DNA of 64,000 nucleotides from Klebsiella sp. RIT-PI-d. GTDB lineage: Bacteria > Pseudomonadota > Gammaproteobacteria > Enterobacterales > Enterobacteriaceae. The notes beneath the pieces were generated by a model that saw nothing but the letters and a program-made list of their open reading frames with translations, did no database searches and had not been told where the DNA came from. Location of the stretch: contig NZ_LGIT01000009.1 in assembly GCF_001187865.1 (NCBI RefSeq), positions 186,001 to 250,000 of the forward strand, read 5' to 3'. Below are positions 33,039 to 43,093 of the stretch, one piece after another (within the stretch, counting starts at the first letter, position 1; every line of letters begins with the position of its first letter). A program made the translations under genes and the position numbers.

Positions 33039-33665
33039 TTAAGACTCATGGTTAACTAAAGGTGCCAGTCGCGTTGCCATCCAGTCGGCAATAAACGGCT
33101 GTGCATCGGGATTAGGGTGGATCCCGTCTTCCTGCATCCACTGAGGCTTCTGATAAACCGCTTCCATGAAAAAGGGAACCAGAGGAATATCGAACTCTCG
33201 GGCGAGGGCGGGATAGATCGCGCTAAACGACTCATTATACCGCCGTCCGTAGTTAGCGGGCAGGTGAATTTGCATCAACAACGGCTGCGCACCGGCATCT
33301 TTGACAGCCTGCAAAATTTTACGCAGCGTGGCTTCGGTCTGCTGAGGTTGAAAACCGCGCAGGCCATCATTACCGCCCAGCTCCACTAAAACCCAGCGTG
33401 GTTTATGCTGTGTCAGGAGGGCGGGTAAACGTGCCAGCCCCTGCTGCGAGGTATCGCCGCTAATACTGGCGTTAACCACCGGCGTCTGCGGCTGCCACTT
33501 TTCATTAAGCAGCGCAGGCCAGGCGCTGGTGGCGGCCATGCGATACCCGGCGCTGAGGCTATCACCCAAAATTAATAGCGTGTCTGCTGCAACGGCACGA
33601 AAGCTAAACAGAACAAAAAACAGGAACGGCAAATGCCAGCGGAAAACATTGTTGAAGTTCATCAT
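33039..33665 (-). CDS. tesA: TesA, acyl-CoA thioesterase I / lysophospholipase L1
   Basis: Periplasmic multifunctional SGNH hydrolase. It has 208 residues including a signal peptide ending RAVA-ADT (residues 1-26). Catalytic Ser lies in GDSLSAGYRM, the oxyanion residues in block III (LGGNDGLRG), and Asp/His in DGIHPN. Its start region overlaps the divergent ybbA start by 33 bp, so the two genes' 5' ends and promoters are interlocked. Confidence 0.97.
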   Translation of the reverse strand: MMNFNNVFRWHLPFLFFVLFSFRAVAADTLLILGDSLSAGYRMAATSAWPALLNEKWQPQTPVVNASISGDTSQQGLARLPALLTQHKPRWVLVELGGNDGLRGFQPQQTEATLRKILQAVKDAGAQPLLMQIHLPANYGRRYNESFSAIYPALAREFDIPLVPFFMEAVYQKPQWMQEDGIHPNPDAQPFIADWMATRLAPLVNHES

Positions 33666-34319
33666 CTTAAGAAGTCCGTCGGTCAGGGGGAGCATGAACT
33701 CTCAATCCTTACCGGAGTTGAGCTGCTTGTCAAACCATCGCAGACAATTGCGCTGATCGGCGAGTCCGGTTCGGGCAAGTCAACTCTACTGGCGATCCTG
33801 GCCGGGCTGGACGACGGTAGCAGCGGTGAAGTCTCGCTGCTGGGGCAGCCGCTGCATAACATGGATGAAGAAGCGCGTGCCGCGCTGCGTGCGCAGCATG
33901 TGGGCTTTGTGTTTCAGTCCTTTATGCTAATTCCCACCCTCAACGCGTTGGAAAACGTAGAGTTACCTGCACTTCTGCGCGGCAAAAACAGTCGTGAAAG
34001 TCGCGCTCAGGCCAAAGCGCTGCTTGAGCAGTTAGGGCTGGGTAAACGACTCGATCATCTTCCGGCGCAGCTTTCTGGCGGCGAGCAGCAGCGCGTGGCG
34101 CTCGCCAGAGCCTTCAACGGTCGGCCCGGGCTGCTGTTTGCTGATGAGCCGACCGGCAACCTCGACAGGCAAACCGGAGACAAAATCGCCGATTTACTGT
34201 TCTCTCTGAATCGCGAGCACGGAACGACCTTAATTCTGGTCACGCACGATGCGCAGTTGGCTGCCCGCTGCGATCGTCGTCTGCGCCTGGTCAACGGCCT
34301 GCTACAGGAGGAAGCATGA
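33633..34319 (+). CDS. ybbA: YbbA, ABC transporter ATPase (MacB/LolD type)
   Basis: A 228-residue ATP-binding subunit of the YbbAP system. Walker A GESGSGKST, Q-loop VFQSFMLIPTLNALENV, signature LSGGEQQRVALARA and Walker B LLFADEP are intact. It overlaps ybbP by 4 bp (ATGA) and is divergent from tesA. The shared position suggests that YbbAP acts on lipid-like substrates of TesA; that is inference from context and family. Confidence 0.96.
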   Translation: MPAENIVEVHHLKKSVGQGEHELSILTGVELLVKPSQTIALIGESGSGKSTLLAILAGLDDGSSGEVSLLGQPLHNMDEEARAALRAQHVGFVFQSFMLIPTLNALENVELPALLRGKNSRESRAQAKALLEQLGLGKRLDHLPAQLSGGEQQRVALARAFNGRPGLLFADEPTGNLDRQTGDKIADLLFSLNREHGTTLILVTHDAQLAARCDRRLRLVNGLLQEEA

Positions 34320-36730
34320 TTGCCCGCTGGTTCTGGCGCGAGTGGCGCTCGCCCTCGCTGCTGATTGTCTGGCTGGCGTTAAGCCTGGCGGTGGCCTGCG
34401 TGCTGGCGCTTGGCAATATCAGCGACCGTATGGAAAAAGGGTTAAGCCAGCAAAGCCGCGACTTTATGGCCGGCGATCGGACGCTGCGCAGTTCACACGA
34501 AATTGCACCGCAATGGCTTGCTGAGGCCCAAAAACAGGGACTGAAGGTTGATGAGCAAATCACCTTTGCCACCATGACCTTCGCTCGCGACACGCCGCAG
34601 CTGGCCAGTGTGAAGGCGGTAGGTGACCTGTATCCGCTGTACGGTGAGTTACAAACCGAGCCGCCAGGCCTCAAACCCGCGCCGGGTACCGCGTTGCTCG
34701 CTCCCCGGCTGATGGCGCTGCTGGGGCTTAAAACCGGCGATTCGATTGACGTTGGTGATACCACGCTGCGCATTGCGGGTGAAGTAGTGCAGGAGCCGGA
34801 CGCCGGATTTAACCCGTTTCAGATGGCTCCACGCCTGCTGATGAATACCGCTGACGTGGCAAAAACCGGCGCGGTGGGACCCGGCAGCCGGGTGAGCTGG
34901 CGTTATAAATTTGCCGGGACGCCGGCGCAGATTGCCGCCTATGAAAAATGGCTGCTGCCGCAGCTCAAACCGGAACATCGCTGGCTTGGTCTTGAGCAGG
35001 ATGAAGGCGCGCTGGGCAAATCCCTTGAGCGTTCGCAGCAATTTCTGCTGCTCTCCGCGCTATTGACGCTGCTGCTGGCAGTCGCGGCGGTGGCGGTGGC
35101 CATGAGCCACTACTGCCGGAGTCGCTACGACCTGGTGGCGATCCTCAAAACGCTGGGCGCGGGCGGGACGCAGTTACGCAAACTGATTATTGGCCAGTGG
35201 CTGATGCTGATGCTGCTCTCGGTGGTGACCGGCGGGGTACTGGGGCTGCTGTTCGAGCAGGTGCTGATTGTTCTGTTGAAACCGGTATTGCCGGTGGCGC
35301 TACCTGCTGCCAGCCTGTGGCCGTGGTTGTGGTCCGCTGGTGCAATGGCCACCATTTCGCTGCTGGTCGGATTACGTCCTTATCGGCTGCTGCTGGCGAC
35401 ACAGCCGCTGCGCGTCCTGCGTCGGGATGTGGTAGCGAACGTCTGGCCGCTAAAACTCTATCTGCCGGTTATTACCGTGGTGGTGGTGGCACTCCTGGCG
35501 TGGCTGATGGGCGGCAGTACCCTGTTATGGGCCGTACTGGCAGGCGCGCTGGTGCTGGCGCTACTCTGCGGCGTGCTGGGCTGGGTGCTGCTCACTATCC
35601 TCAAGCGTCTGACCATTAATGCACTGTCGCTGCGCCTTGCGGTTAACCGCCTGCTGCGCCAGCCGTGGTCAACCCTCAGTCAGCTGGCGGCGTTTTCTCT
35701 CTCCTTTATGCTACTGGCGCTGCTGCTGGTATTGCGCGGTGATTTGCTGGATCGCTGGCAGCAGCAGTTACCAGCAGAGAGTCCAAACTATTTTCTGCTC
35801 AACATTGCTACTGAACAGGTTCAGCCAGTTAAAACGTTTTTGACGGAGCACCAGGTTCGTCCGTCGACGTTTTATCCTATTGTCCGCGCGCGCCTGACCC
35901 AGATTAACGGCCAGCCCACCGAGGGTAATAAAGATGAGGCGCTGAATCGGGAGCTGAATCTGACCTGGCAGGAGCAGAAGCCGGATCATAACCCGATCGT
36001 CGCCGGTCACTGGCCGCCTGCGCCGGGCGAGGTGTCTATGGAGCAAGAGCTGGCGAAACGCCTGAATATTTCGTTGGGTGATAGCGTGACGTTCACCGGT
36101 GATACTCAGGATTTCACCGCAAAAGTCACCAGTTTACGTAAAGTAGACTGGGAGAGTTTGCGACCTAATTTCTTCTTTATCTTCCCGAGCGGCGCGCTGG
36201 AAGGGCAGCCGCAAAGCTGGCTCACCAGTTTCCGCTGGGATCAGAGTAATGCGCTGTTGACCGAACTGAACCGGGCATTCCCGACCGTCAGCCTGCTGGA
36301 CATCGGTGCGATCTTAAAACAGGTCGGCCAGGTGTTGCAGCAGGTGAGCCGGGCCCTGGAAGTGATGGTGGTGCTGGTAACGCTGTGCGGCGTCCTGCTG
36401 CTGATGGCACAGATTCAGGTAGGAATGCGCCAGCGTCATCAGGAGCTGGTGGTCTATCGCACGCTGGGGGCCGGCAAGCGCCTTCTGCGTACCACGCTGT
36501 GGTGTGAGTTTGCGCTGCTCGGACTGGTTGCGGGCGTAGTCGCGGCCATCGGTGCCGAGACGGCGCTGGCCGTATTGCAAACCCGGGTTTTTGACTTCCC
36601 GTGGGAGCCGGACTGGCGGTTGTGGGTGGTGCTGCCGTTTAGCGGCGCGCTGCTGCTCTCTCTGTGCGGCGGCTGGCTGGGTATTCGCCTGCTGAAAGGG
36701 CGGGCGCTTTTCCGCCAGTTCAGCGGCTAA
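34316..36730 (+). CDS. ybbP: YbbP, ABC transporter permease
   Basis: An 804-residue membrane subunit partnered with YbbA. Two FtsX-type permease units are visible, each with a large periplasmic segment: N-terminal anchor, three helices near residues 245-400, and a second set near residues 420-475 and 690-790. It belongs to the mechanotransmission class (MacB/LolCE relatives) rather than classic importers. A hairpin terminator follows. Confidence 0.95.
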   Translation: MIARWFWREWRSPSLLIVWLALSLAVACVLALGNISDRMEKGLSQQSRDFMAGDRTLRSSHEIAPQWLAEAQKQGLKVDEQITFATMTFARDTPQLASVKAVGDLYPLYGELQTEPPGLKPAPGTALLAPRLMALLGLKTGDSIDVGDTTLRIAGEVVQEPDAGFNPFQMAPRLLMNTADVAKTGAVGPGSRVSWRYKFAGTPAQIAAYEKWLLPQLKPEHRWLGLEQDEGALGKSLERSQQFLLLSALLTLLLAVAAVAVAMSHYCRSRYDLVAILKTLGAGGTQLRKLIIGQWLMLMLLSVVTGGVLGLLFEQVLIVLLKPVLPVALPAASLWPWLWSAGAMATISLLVGLRPYRLLLATQPLRVLRRDVVANVWPLKLYLPVITVVVVALLAWLMGGSTLLWAVLAGALVLALLCGVLGWVLLTILKRLTINALSLRLAVNRLLRQPWSTLSQLAAFSLSFMLLALLLVLRGDLLDRWQQQLPAESPNYFLLNIATEQVQPVKTFLTEHQVRPSTFYPIVRARLTQINGQPTEGNKDEALNRELNLTWQEQKPDHNPIVAGHWPPAPGEVSMEQELAKRLNISLGDSVTFTGDTQDFTAKVTSLRKVDWESLRPNFFFIFPSGALEGQPQSWLTSFRWDQSNALLTELNRAFPTVSLLDIGAILKQVGQVLQQVSRALEVMVVLVTLCGVLLLMAQIQVGMRQRHQELVVYRTLGAGKRLLRTTLWCEFALLGLVAGVVAAIGAETALAVLQTRVFDFPWEPDWRLWVVLPFSGALLLSLCGGWLGIRLLKGRALFRQFSG

Positions 36731-36736
36731 GTAAAC

Positions 36737-36764
36737 AACGCGCCGTTCGTTCTGTCGGCGCGTT
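36737..36764 (+). terminator. Terminator after ybbP
   Basis: Nine-bp stem AACGCGCCG/CGGCGCGTT with a 10-base loop, starting 7 bases after the ybbP stop and followed by CATCATTTT. It separates ybbAP from the sfb transporter genes. Confidence 0.68.
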
Positions 36765-36776
36765 CATCATTTTGCA

Positions 36777-36793
36777 ATGTCATTATGTGACAT
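36777..36793. promoter_or_regulatory. Unassigned inverted repeat upstream of sfbA
   Basis: ATGTCA TTATG TGACAT, a 6-bp inverted repeat with a 5-bp centre, 142 bp before sfbA. It looks like a dimeric regulator site. It is not a MetJ box (AGACGTCT repeats), which I looked for in this gap and did not see. Confidence 0.4.
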
Positions 36794-36934
36794 ACTTCAA
36801 AACATCATGAAATAATTTCAATTACGCCATCCTGTGGAGTATGCCATCTTAGAAAGCCCGGACAGGTTGCGGGTAAACCAGACAGCGCCGCAGTGTACGG
36901 CGCGCGGCATCACATCATTTATTCAGGAGATCCT

Positions 36935-37768
36935 ATGGGATTGCGTCATCAACTCCGTTTCGCAGCAGGAGCGTTATTGCTGGCCTGCGGATTACAATTT
37001 GCCCACGCTACCAGCGATCCGCATACCATTGTGTTTGGCGTCGCGCCAGGACCGTACGGTGACATGGTTAAACAGGCGATTGCGCCGCCGCTTAAAGAGA
37101 AAGGCTATAAAGTCGTGGTCCGTGAATTTAGCGATTACGTTCAGCCGAATATGGCCCTGTCTAATGGCAGTATTGATGCCAACTTATTCCAGCACTCGCT
37201 CTATTTTGACAAATTCACCGCCGATAAAGGGCTAAGACTGAGCAAGTTAATTAGCGTACCTACCGCCGGGATGGGCTTCTACTCGCGTAAAATTACCCGC
37301 CTCGATCAGCTGAAGAAAGGCGATGTTATTACCCTTTCTAACGATCCGACCAACCTCGCGCGCGGTCTGCGCTTCCTGCAGGCGTTAGATCTCATCACCA
37401 TTAAACCGGATATTGATCCGACCAAAGCCTCCGAGCGCGATATCGCCAGCAACCCGAAAGGGCTGGTGTTCAAACCGCTGGAAGCCGCTCAGCTGCCGCG
37501 TACGCTGGACGGCGTTACCGCATCGCTGGTCAACGGTAACTTTGCCGTGGCGGCCGGACTGGATCTCTCCAGCGCCCTGAAACAGGAACAGCTTGACGAG
37601 AATCTGAAAAATATCATCGCCGTGCGCAGTGAAGATGCAGATAAACCATTCGCCAAAGATATTATTACCGTTGTTAAATCGCCGGCCTACCGGGCAGTGA
37701 TTGACGATCCGAAAAATATCTACAGCGCTTTCCAGAAACCTGAGTGGATGGCGGCTGAGAAGCAGTAA
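36935..37768 (+). CDS. sfbA: SfbA, substrate-binding protein of a MetQ/NlpA-type ABC importer
   Basis: A 277-residue protein from the ATG at 36935 (MGLRHQLRFAAGALLLACG), which has AGGAG upstream. The N-terminus is a signal peptide, and the cysteine in LLACGLQ makes a lipobox possible but not ideal. The NlpA-family core is clear: FGVAPGPYGDMVKQAI, SNGSIDANLFQHSLYFDKF, ITLSNDPTNLARGL. The position after ybbP matches Salmonella sfbABC, reported as iron-related but homologous to methionine transporters. The substrate is therefore uncertain. Confidence 0.88.
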   Translation: MGLRHQLRFAAGALLLACGLQFAHATSDPHTIVFGVAPGPYGDMVKQAIAPPLKEKGYKVVVREFSDYVQPNMALSNGSIDANLFQHSLYFDKFTADKGLRLSKLISVPTAGMGFYSRKITRLDQLKKGDVITLSNDPTNLARGLRFLQALDLITIKPDIDPTKASERDIASNPKGLVFKPLEAAQLPRTLDGVTASLVNGNFAVAAGLDLSSALKQEQLDENLKNIIAVRSEDADKPFAKDIITVVKSPAYRAVIDDPKNIYSAFQKPEWMAAEKQ

Positions 37769-37792
37769 CGGCGCGTATTTTTGAGGTCTGGC

Positions 37793-38809
37793 ATGATTGA
37801 AATAGAAAAGGTCTGCGTGGATTTTACCGCAGGCCGTGGCGCATCCACCCGCGCGGTGGATGCGGTCAGTTTACGTATTGCTCCCGGTGAAATCTTTGGC
37901 ATTGTCGGCACCAGCGGTGCGGGCAAAAGCACCTTACTGCGCACGCTAAACGCGCTGACCCGTCCCAGCGAGGGTTACATTAAAGTCAACGGCGTGGAAA
38001 TCTCCGCGCTGGAGGGCGTGCAGTTGCGTAAGGCCCGCCAGCGTATCGGCATGATTTTTCAGCATTTTAACTTGATGCATACTCGCACGGTGGCACAAAA
38101 CGTGGCTTTCAGCCTGAAAGCGGCCGGCTGGCTGTCCAGCAAAATCGCGCCGCGAGTGGCGGAGATCCTGACGCTGGTCGGCCTGACGGATATGGCAAGC
38201 CGTTTTCCGGCCCAGCTCAGCGGCGGGCAAAAGCAGCGCGTTGGCATTGCCCGGGCGATCGCCAATCATCCGGACGTGCTGCTGTGCGACGAGCCTACAT
38301 CCGCGCTCGATCTGGAAACATCGGCAACGATCCTCGCGCTGTTAAAAACGATACGCGAGCAGATGGGGATCACGATCGTGTTGATCACCCATGAAATGGA
38401 TGTGATCAAAACGATCTGCGATCGGGTGGCCGTGATGTCAGGCGGTAAGGTGGTGGAGGAGGGGGCGGTATTTGATGTGTTTGCCCATCCGCAGCATCCG
38501 TTTACCCGGCAGCTGGTCGCCCACACGCTTAATCTGACCCTGCCTGAGCGTTTACATCAGCATCTGTCGGGGCAGTTGCTGAAAATTTTGTTTATTGGCG
38601 ATTCTGCTGAACAGCCGGTTCTTTCCGAGGTGGCGGTAAAATTTGGCGTGGCGGTCAATATTTTGCACGGCAAAATTGAATATATCGCTGAACAGGCATT
38701 GGGGATCCTGGTGGTACAACTGACCGCAGCGGATAATCCACCGGCAGTTGATGCGGCGGTAGAATATATTCACCAGCGCACCGCGCACGTGGAGGTGATC
38801 CGTGGATGA
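37793..38809 (+). CDS. sfbB: SfbB, ATPase of the MetN-type ABC importer
   Basis: A 338-residue ATP-binding subunit from the ATG at 37793. Walker A GTSGAGKST, signature LSGGQKQRVGIARA and Walker B VLLCDEPTSALD are present. A C-terminal NIL-type regulatory domain (about residues 265-338, LLKILFIGDSAEQPVLSEVAVKFGV) is seen. In MetN this domain binds methionine and causes trans-inhibition. Overlaps sfbC by 8 bp. Confidence 0.92.
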   Translation: MIEIEKVCVDFTAGRGASTRAVDAVSLRIAPGEIFGIVGTSGAGKSTLLRTLNALTRPSEGYIKVNGVEISALEGVQLRKARQRIGMIFQHFNLMHTRTVAQNVAFSLKAAGWLSSKIAPRVAEILTLVGLTDMASRFPAQLSGGQKQRVGIARAIANHPDVLLCDEPTSALDLETSATILALLKTIREQMGITIVLITHEMDVIKTICDRVAVMSGGKVVEEGAVFDVFAHPQHPFTRQLVAHTLNLTLPERLHQHLSGQLLKILFIGDSAEQPVLSEVAVKFGVAVNILHGKIEYIAEQALGILVVQLTAADNPPAVDAAVEYIHQRTAHVEVIRG

Positions 38810-39461
38810 CATGCTGCCTGATTTGACTCTGGCGTTTAATGAAACCTTTCAGATGCTCAGTATCTCAACGGTACTGGCTATTGTCGGCGGCCTGCCGCTT
38901 GGCTTTTTGATTTTTGTCACCGACCGGCATTTATTCTGGCAAAACCGTTTTGTCTATTTGCTCAGTTCAATACTGGTCAATATTATCCGTTCCGTGCCGT
39001 TTGTGATCCTGCTGGTGCTTTTGCTGCCGCTGACGCAGTTACTGCTCGGCAATACCATTGGACCCGTCGCGGCTTCTGTTCCGCTCTCGGTCGCGGCAAT
39101 TGCGTTTTATGCCCGGCTGGTGGACAGCGCGCTGCGGGAAGTTGATAAAGGCATTATTGAGGCCGCAGAAGCCTTTGGCGCCAGCCCGATGCGGATCATT
39201 TGTACCGTTCTGCTTCCGGAAGCCAGCGCCGGACTGCTGCGCGGGCTGACCATCACCCTGGTGAGCCTGATTGGTTACTCGGCGATGGCCGGAATTGTTG
39301 GCGGCGGTGGCGTAGGCGATCTGGCGATCCGCTATGGCTACTACCGCTATGAAACCGGCGTGATGATCGTTACCGTTGTGGCACTGATAATCCTGGTGCA
39401 GATTGTCCAGATGCTGGGCGACTGGCTGGCACAGCGGGCGGATAAGCGGGATCGGCATTAG
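38802..39461 (+). CDS. sfbC: SfbC, permease of the MetI-type ABC importer
   Basis: A 219-residue permease with about five membrane helices and the EAA loop [25 protein letters not shown] that contacts the ATPase. Starts on GTG at 38802, inside the end of sfbB; an ATG at 38811 is an alternative. Its stop overlaps the convergent selU stop by 4 bp. Confidence 0.92.
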   Translation: MDDMLPDLTLAFNETFQMLSISTVLAIVGGLPLGFLIFVTDRHLFWQNRFVYLLSSILVNIIRSVPFVILLVLLLPLTQLLLGNTIGPVAASVPLSVAAIAFYARLVDSALREVDKGIIEAAEAFGASPMRIICTVLLPEASAGLLRGLTITLVSLIGYSAMAGIVGGGGVGDLAIRYGYYRYETGVMIVTVVALIILVQIVQMLGDWLAQRADKRDRH

Positions 39462-40543
39462 CCGCGCCACACCGCCAGCCACGCCGCGATTTCCGGGCCA
39501 GTGCCGCGAAAGACAATCTTGTCGGCTTTCTTTTCCAGCTGATAGCGGTACATCGGATCGTAATAGGCCTCAAGCAGCGGCACCAGCCAGCTAAAATGGG
39601 CGTCGGTGCCGCCGCTGGTATACTGGCTGGCAAGCGCCGTCTTCAGGCGGGTAGTTAATTCGGTAAAGCGCTGCAGGCCGAGGCGACGGCGAATCGCAAA
39701 CAGTCCGTGATGCAAATAATCGCTGTACGCCTGCCAGCCTTGTTCTTCACCATATGCGGCGATGAAATCGCGGTGCATACGCGTAAAATACTCTTCCCGC
39801 AGGCGTTCAAGGCGCAGCTCAAGCGGGTCATCAACCACCACAATCGGTGCAGCCTGCATTCTCAAACGCAGGCATTCCGGGAGATGATTCGCGCCAATCA
39901 TCTGACCCTCATCTTCCAGTACCCAGCGTACCGGCTGCTGCGCTTTTTTGAGTAGCGCGACCGCCAGATGATTTTCAAACGTCGCCTGGGAATGCTGAGC
40001 CTGAAGCGTTCGGCCAAACGAGGAGCCGCGATGATGCGCCAGCCCTTCGAGATCGATGCCGCGAGGATGATGGCGCACATGCTGTGTTTTACCGTTGCCG
40101 GTACAGCCCCCGACCAGTACAACAGGATGCTGCACCAGTTCTTCGGTAGCCTGGATCGCCGCCTGGCGCAGGGCTTTGTAACCGCCGGGGATGAGCGGAT
40201 ACTCTACGCCGTTTTCACGCAGCCACTGCTGAACGATATGCGAGCGCTGACCACCACGGGCGCAACACAGATAACCCTGCGGTGCCTGGCGCGCGGCAGC
40301 CATCCAGTTTTCAATCCGCCCGGCGCGCGTTTCGCCTTGCACTAACCGATGACCCAGCGCCAGCGCCGCATCCGGGCCTTCGCGTTTATAGCAGGTGCCG
40401 ACGGCAGCGCGCTCGTCATCCAGCATCAGGGGAAGATTGCGGGCAGCAGGCATCGCGCCCTGCTGAAATTCTACCGGAGCACGAACGTCAATTAAGGGGA
40501 TATCAGCCGCGAGAAGGGCACGAAGCTGGGATTCTTGCATCAT
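39458..40543 (-). CDS. selU: SelU (MnmH), tRNA 2-selenouridine synthase
   Basis: Converts 2-thiouridine to 2-selenouridine at the tRNA wobble position using selenophosphate. It has 361 residues from the ATG at 40543, which is correctly spaced from GAGGTG. The N-terminal rhodanese domain contains the active-site cysteine in [12 protein letters not shown]-loop GGCTGNGKT follows near residue 150. It stands alone between the sfb genes and purK. Confidence 0.95.
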   Translation of the reverse strand: MMQESQLRALLAADIPLIDVRAPVEFQQGAMPAARNLPLMLDDERAAVGTCYKREGPDAALALGHRLVQGETRAGRIENWMAAARQAPQGYLCCARGGQRSHIVQQWLRENGVEYPLIPGGYKALRQAAIQATEELVQHPVVLVGGCTGNGKTQHVRHHPRGIDLEGLAHHRGSSFGRTLQAQHSQATFENHLAVALLKKAQQPVRWVLEDEGQMIGANHLPECLRLRMQAAPIVVVDDPLELRLERLREEYFTRMHRDFIAAYGEEQGWQAYSDYLHHGLFAIRRRLGLQRFTELTTRLKTALASQYTSGGTDAHFSWLVPLLEAYYDPMYRYQLEKKADKIVFRGTGPEIAAWLAVWRG

Positions 40544-40674
40544 GAAAAAGCACCTCAAACAGGTTATCGCCTAATTCTACGCTTCTGCGACAACAATAAT
40601 TTGATTTTTAACCATCAAACGCGCCTGAGGTGCCAGACACCTGCCGATTTGGACGATAGCTTATTCGCCGGTCA

Positions 40675-41742
40675 TCAAGCCAGCTTACCCTGCGCCCACG
40701 TTAATCCGCTGGCATAGTCGGCCGGTAATAACGGCATCAGCGCTTCCAGCGTCGCGCTAAGCCGGTCTTTATCCCCATCATTAAGATTAAGATGCCCTAC
40801 CTTGCGACCCGGGCGCACGTCTTTATCGTACCAGTGCAGATGAACCAGCGGCAGCTTCAGCCAGTCGTAGTTAAGATCCGTGCCAATCAGATTCACCATC
40901 ACTGACGGGCTGTCAATGACCGGGCGGGGTAGCGGCAGCCCGGTAATGGCCCGCAAATGCAGTTCAAACTGGCTGATGGAAGCACCGTTTTGCGTCCAGT
41001 GGCCGCTGTTATGCACCCGCGGTGCCAGTTCATTGATCAGTAATCCGCCCGGGGTGATAAAACACTCCATGGCCATGACACCGACATAATTCAGGTTATG
41101 CAAAATAGCTGACAGCATGGTTTCAGCCTGCGTTTGCAGCTCCACACTGGCACGCGGAAATGCCACGCTGGTGCGCAAAATACCGTCCTGATGCAGATTG
41201 TGCGTCAGCGGATAGAACACCGTAGTACCATCGTGCCCGCGCGCGCCAACTAGCGAGACTTCACCGCTGAAATTAATGCCCTTCTCAACAATACACTCGC
41301 CGTAACAGTCATCCGGCAGTTCTGCGGTCTGTGTCGGGCGTAAACGCCATTGCCCCCGGCCGTCATAGCCGCCTACCCGGCGTTTAACGATAGCCAGTTC
41401 GCCAGTACGGGCAAAAAAGTCCGGCCACTGTTCGCGATGTTCCAGCAGTTGCCACGGGGCGGTTGCCAGGCCCAGCGTGTCGAAAAGCTGTTTTTGCGTC
41501 AGACGATCGGCAATAACCGGAAAAACGTCGCGATTAACAAACGCCGGATGCCGCGCCAGTTCGCGGGTCAGGGCCGTCTCGGGCCAGCGTTCAATTTCCG
41601 CAGTGATCACGCTGTGTGCAAAGGGGACAGACTCCGGCTCAGCGTCCAGTCCAACAGGCCATACTGCGATGCCCAGCGGCTCACCGGCCTGGCGCAGCAT
41701 TCGTCCGAGCTGGCCATTACCCAGAACGCATACCTGCTTCAT
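40675..41742 (-). CDS. purK: PurK, N5-carboxyaminoimidazole ribonucleotide synthase
   Basis: ATP-grasp enzyme that carboxylates AIR to N5-CAIR in purine synthesis. It has 355 residues. The N-terminus [22 protein letters not shown] is the dinucleotide-like loop of the family; [18 protein letters not shown] is the ATP-grasp loop. It overlaps purE by 4 bp in the leftward purEK operon. Confidence 0.97.
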   Translation of the reverse strand: MKQVCVLGNGQLGRMLRQAGEPLGIAVWPVGLDAEPESVPFAHSVITAEIERWPETALTRELARHPAFVNRDVFPVIADRLTQKQLFDTLGLATAPWQLLEHREQWPDFFARTGELAIVKRRVGGYDGRGQWRLRPTQTAELPDDCYGECIVEKGINFSGEVSLVGARGHDGTTVFYPLTHNLHQDGILRTSVAFPRASVELQTQAETMLSAILHNLNYVGVMAMECFITPGGLLINELAPRVHNSGHWTQNGASISQFELHLRAITGLPLPRPVIDSPSVMVNLIGTDLNYDWLKLPLVHLHWYDKDVRPGRKVGHLNLNDGDKDRLSATLEALMPLLPADYASGLTWAQGKLA

Positions 41743-42248
41743 GCACCACCTCGCGGATCGGGATTATCCAGCACGTCGTCAGTCTGTGCTTTGCGCCATT
41801 CAACCAGACGCTGATGCAGTGCTGCATCGTGCTGAGCCAGAATTTGTGCGGCCAGCAGGGCCGCATTTGCCGCACCCGCTTTGCCAATCGCCAGCGTGCC
41901 GACCGGAATGCCGCGTGGCATTTGAACGATGGAGTAAAGGCTGTCAACGCCGCTCAGGGCCGCGCTTTGTACCGGCACACCCAGCACTGGCACCAGCGTT
42001 TTCGCCGCGATCATTCCCGGCAGATGCGCCGCGCCGCCGGCACCGGCAATAATCACCTGATAGCCGTTCTCTTCGGCACTTTCAGCAAAGCTGAACAGCT
42101 TATCGGGGGTGCGATGGGCAGAAACGACGTCAACATGGTAGGGAACATTCAGGATATCAAGGATTTCAGCGGCGAACTGCATAGTTGCCCAGTCGCTTTT
42201 TGAACCCATAACGATGGCAATACGGGTCGAATTATTGCGGGAAGACAT
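41739..42248 (-). CDS. purE: PurE, N5-CAIR mutase
   Basis: Converts N5-CAIR to CAIR. It has 169 residues, the E. coli length. The signature [12 protein letters not shown] begins at residue 12, and SAHRTPDK and [16 protein letters not shown] follow. It is the first gene of purEK, controlled by an upstream PurR box. Confidence 0.98.
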   Translation of the reverse strand: MSSRNNSTRIAIVMGSKSDWATMQFAAEILDILNVPYHVDVVSAHRTPDKLFSFAESAEENGYQVIIAGAGGAAHLPGMIAAKTLVPVLGVPVQSAALSGVDSLYSIVQMPRGIPVGTLAIGKAGAANAALLAAQILAQHDAALHQRLVEWRKAQTDDVLDNPDPRGGA

Positions 42249-42320
42249 ACGTCTTAAAACTCCTGTGGGTGTGCTTCACACGACAGCTAAGGCCAGCAAG
42301 AATAGCATGGAAAAACGGCA

Positions 42321-42336
42321 AGGAAAACGGTTGCGT
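42321..42336. promoter_or_regulatory. PurR operator of purEK
   Basis: On the minus strand the 16-mer reads ACGCAACCGTTTTCCT, matching the PurR consensus ACGCAAACGTTTNCNT with one change in the core. It lies 73 bp before the purE start, as in E. coli. Confidence 0.87.
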
Positions 42337-42355
42337 AGCAGAGTTAACGGGCGAT

Positions 42356-43090
42356 TTATGCCGGGGAGGTGAACGGAAAGTGGATCAGTTCGACGTTGTC
42401 GGGGGTGACTTTTACCATTGAGCCTTCGCTGTGCCAGGCACCCAGGACCACGCGAAAAGCCGGTTCACCCTGGACGGTCAACTGATGAACGGCAGGGCGG
42501 TGCGTGTGTCCGTGAATAAGCCACGGCACATGATGACGTTCCATCACGCTGAGGACCGCCTCTGGATTAACGTCCATAATTTCCAGCGATTTAGTGCGGT
42601 TAGCCGCCTTACTGTTCGCGCGCATTTTGGCGGCGATGCGTTGACGAACAAAGAGCGGAAGGGTAAGGAACAGCTTTTGCAGCCACGGCTGGTGCACCTT
42701 TGCCCGAAACGCCTGATAGCCGGCGTCATCGGTACACAGCGTATCACCGTGCAGGATCAGTACCTTGCGGCCGTACAGATGAAGAATTTTTTCTTCCGGC
42801 AGTAATATCATGCCGCTTTCACGCGCGAAGCGTTTCCCCAGCAGGAAGTCACGATTACCGTGAATGAAATAGCAGGGGACGCCTGAATCGACCAGTGATT
42901 TGATAGCCGTCGCGATTTCCCGATGCAGCACGACCGGATCGTCATCGCCGATCCACGCTTCAAACAGATCGCCCAGAATATACAGGGCATCGGCTTTACG
43001 CGCTTCACCGGCTAAAAAACGCAGAAAACCGGCGGTGATCGCCGGTTCTTCGCTGGACAAATGCAGGTCTGCGATAAAAAGTGTCGCCAC
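42356..43090 (-). CDS. lpxH: LpxH, UDP-2,3-diacylglucosamine hydrolase
   Basis: Lipid A biosynthesis enzyme making lipid X. It has 244 residues (E. coli 240). Calcineurin-like phosphoesterase motifs: [40 protein letters not shown] and GHTHRPA. Begins 3 bp after the ppiB stop, so it is co-transcribed with ppiB. The end is four residues longer than in E. coli (FPFTSPA). Confidence 0.97.
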   Translation of the reverse strand: MATLFIADLHLSSEEPAITAGFLRFLAGEARKADALYILGDLFEAWIGDDDPVVLHREIATAIKSLVDSGVPCYFIHGNRDFLLGKRFARESGMILLPEEKILHLYGRKVLILHGDTLCTDDAGYQAFRAKVHQPWLQKLFLTLPLFVRQRIAAKMRANSKAANRTKSLEIMDVNPEAVLSVMERHHVPWLIHGHTHRPAVHQLTVQGEPAFRVVLGAWHSEGSMVKVTPDNVELIHFPFTSPA

Positions 43091-43093
43091 TAA

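Noticed and set aside
36735-36934. MetJ (met box) operator before sfbA
   Set aside because: No tandem AGACGTCT-like repeats are visible in the gap.
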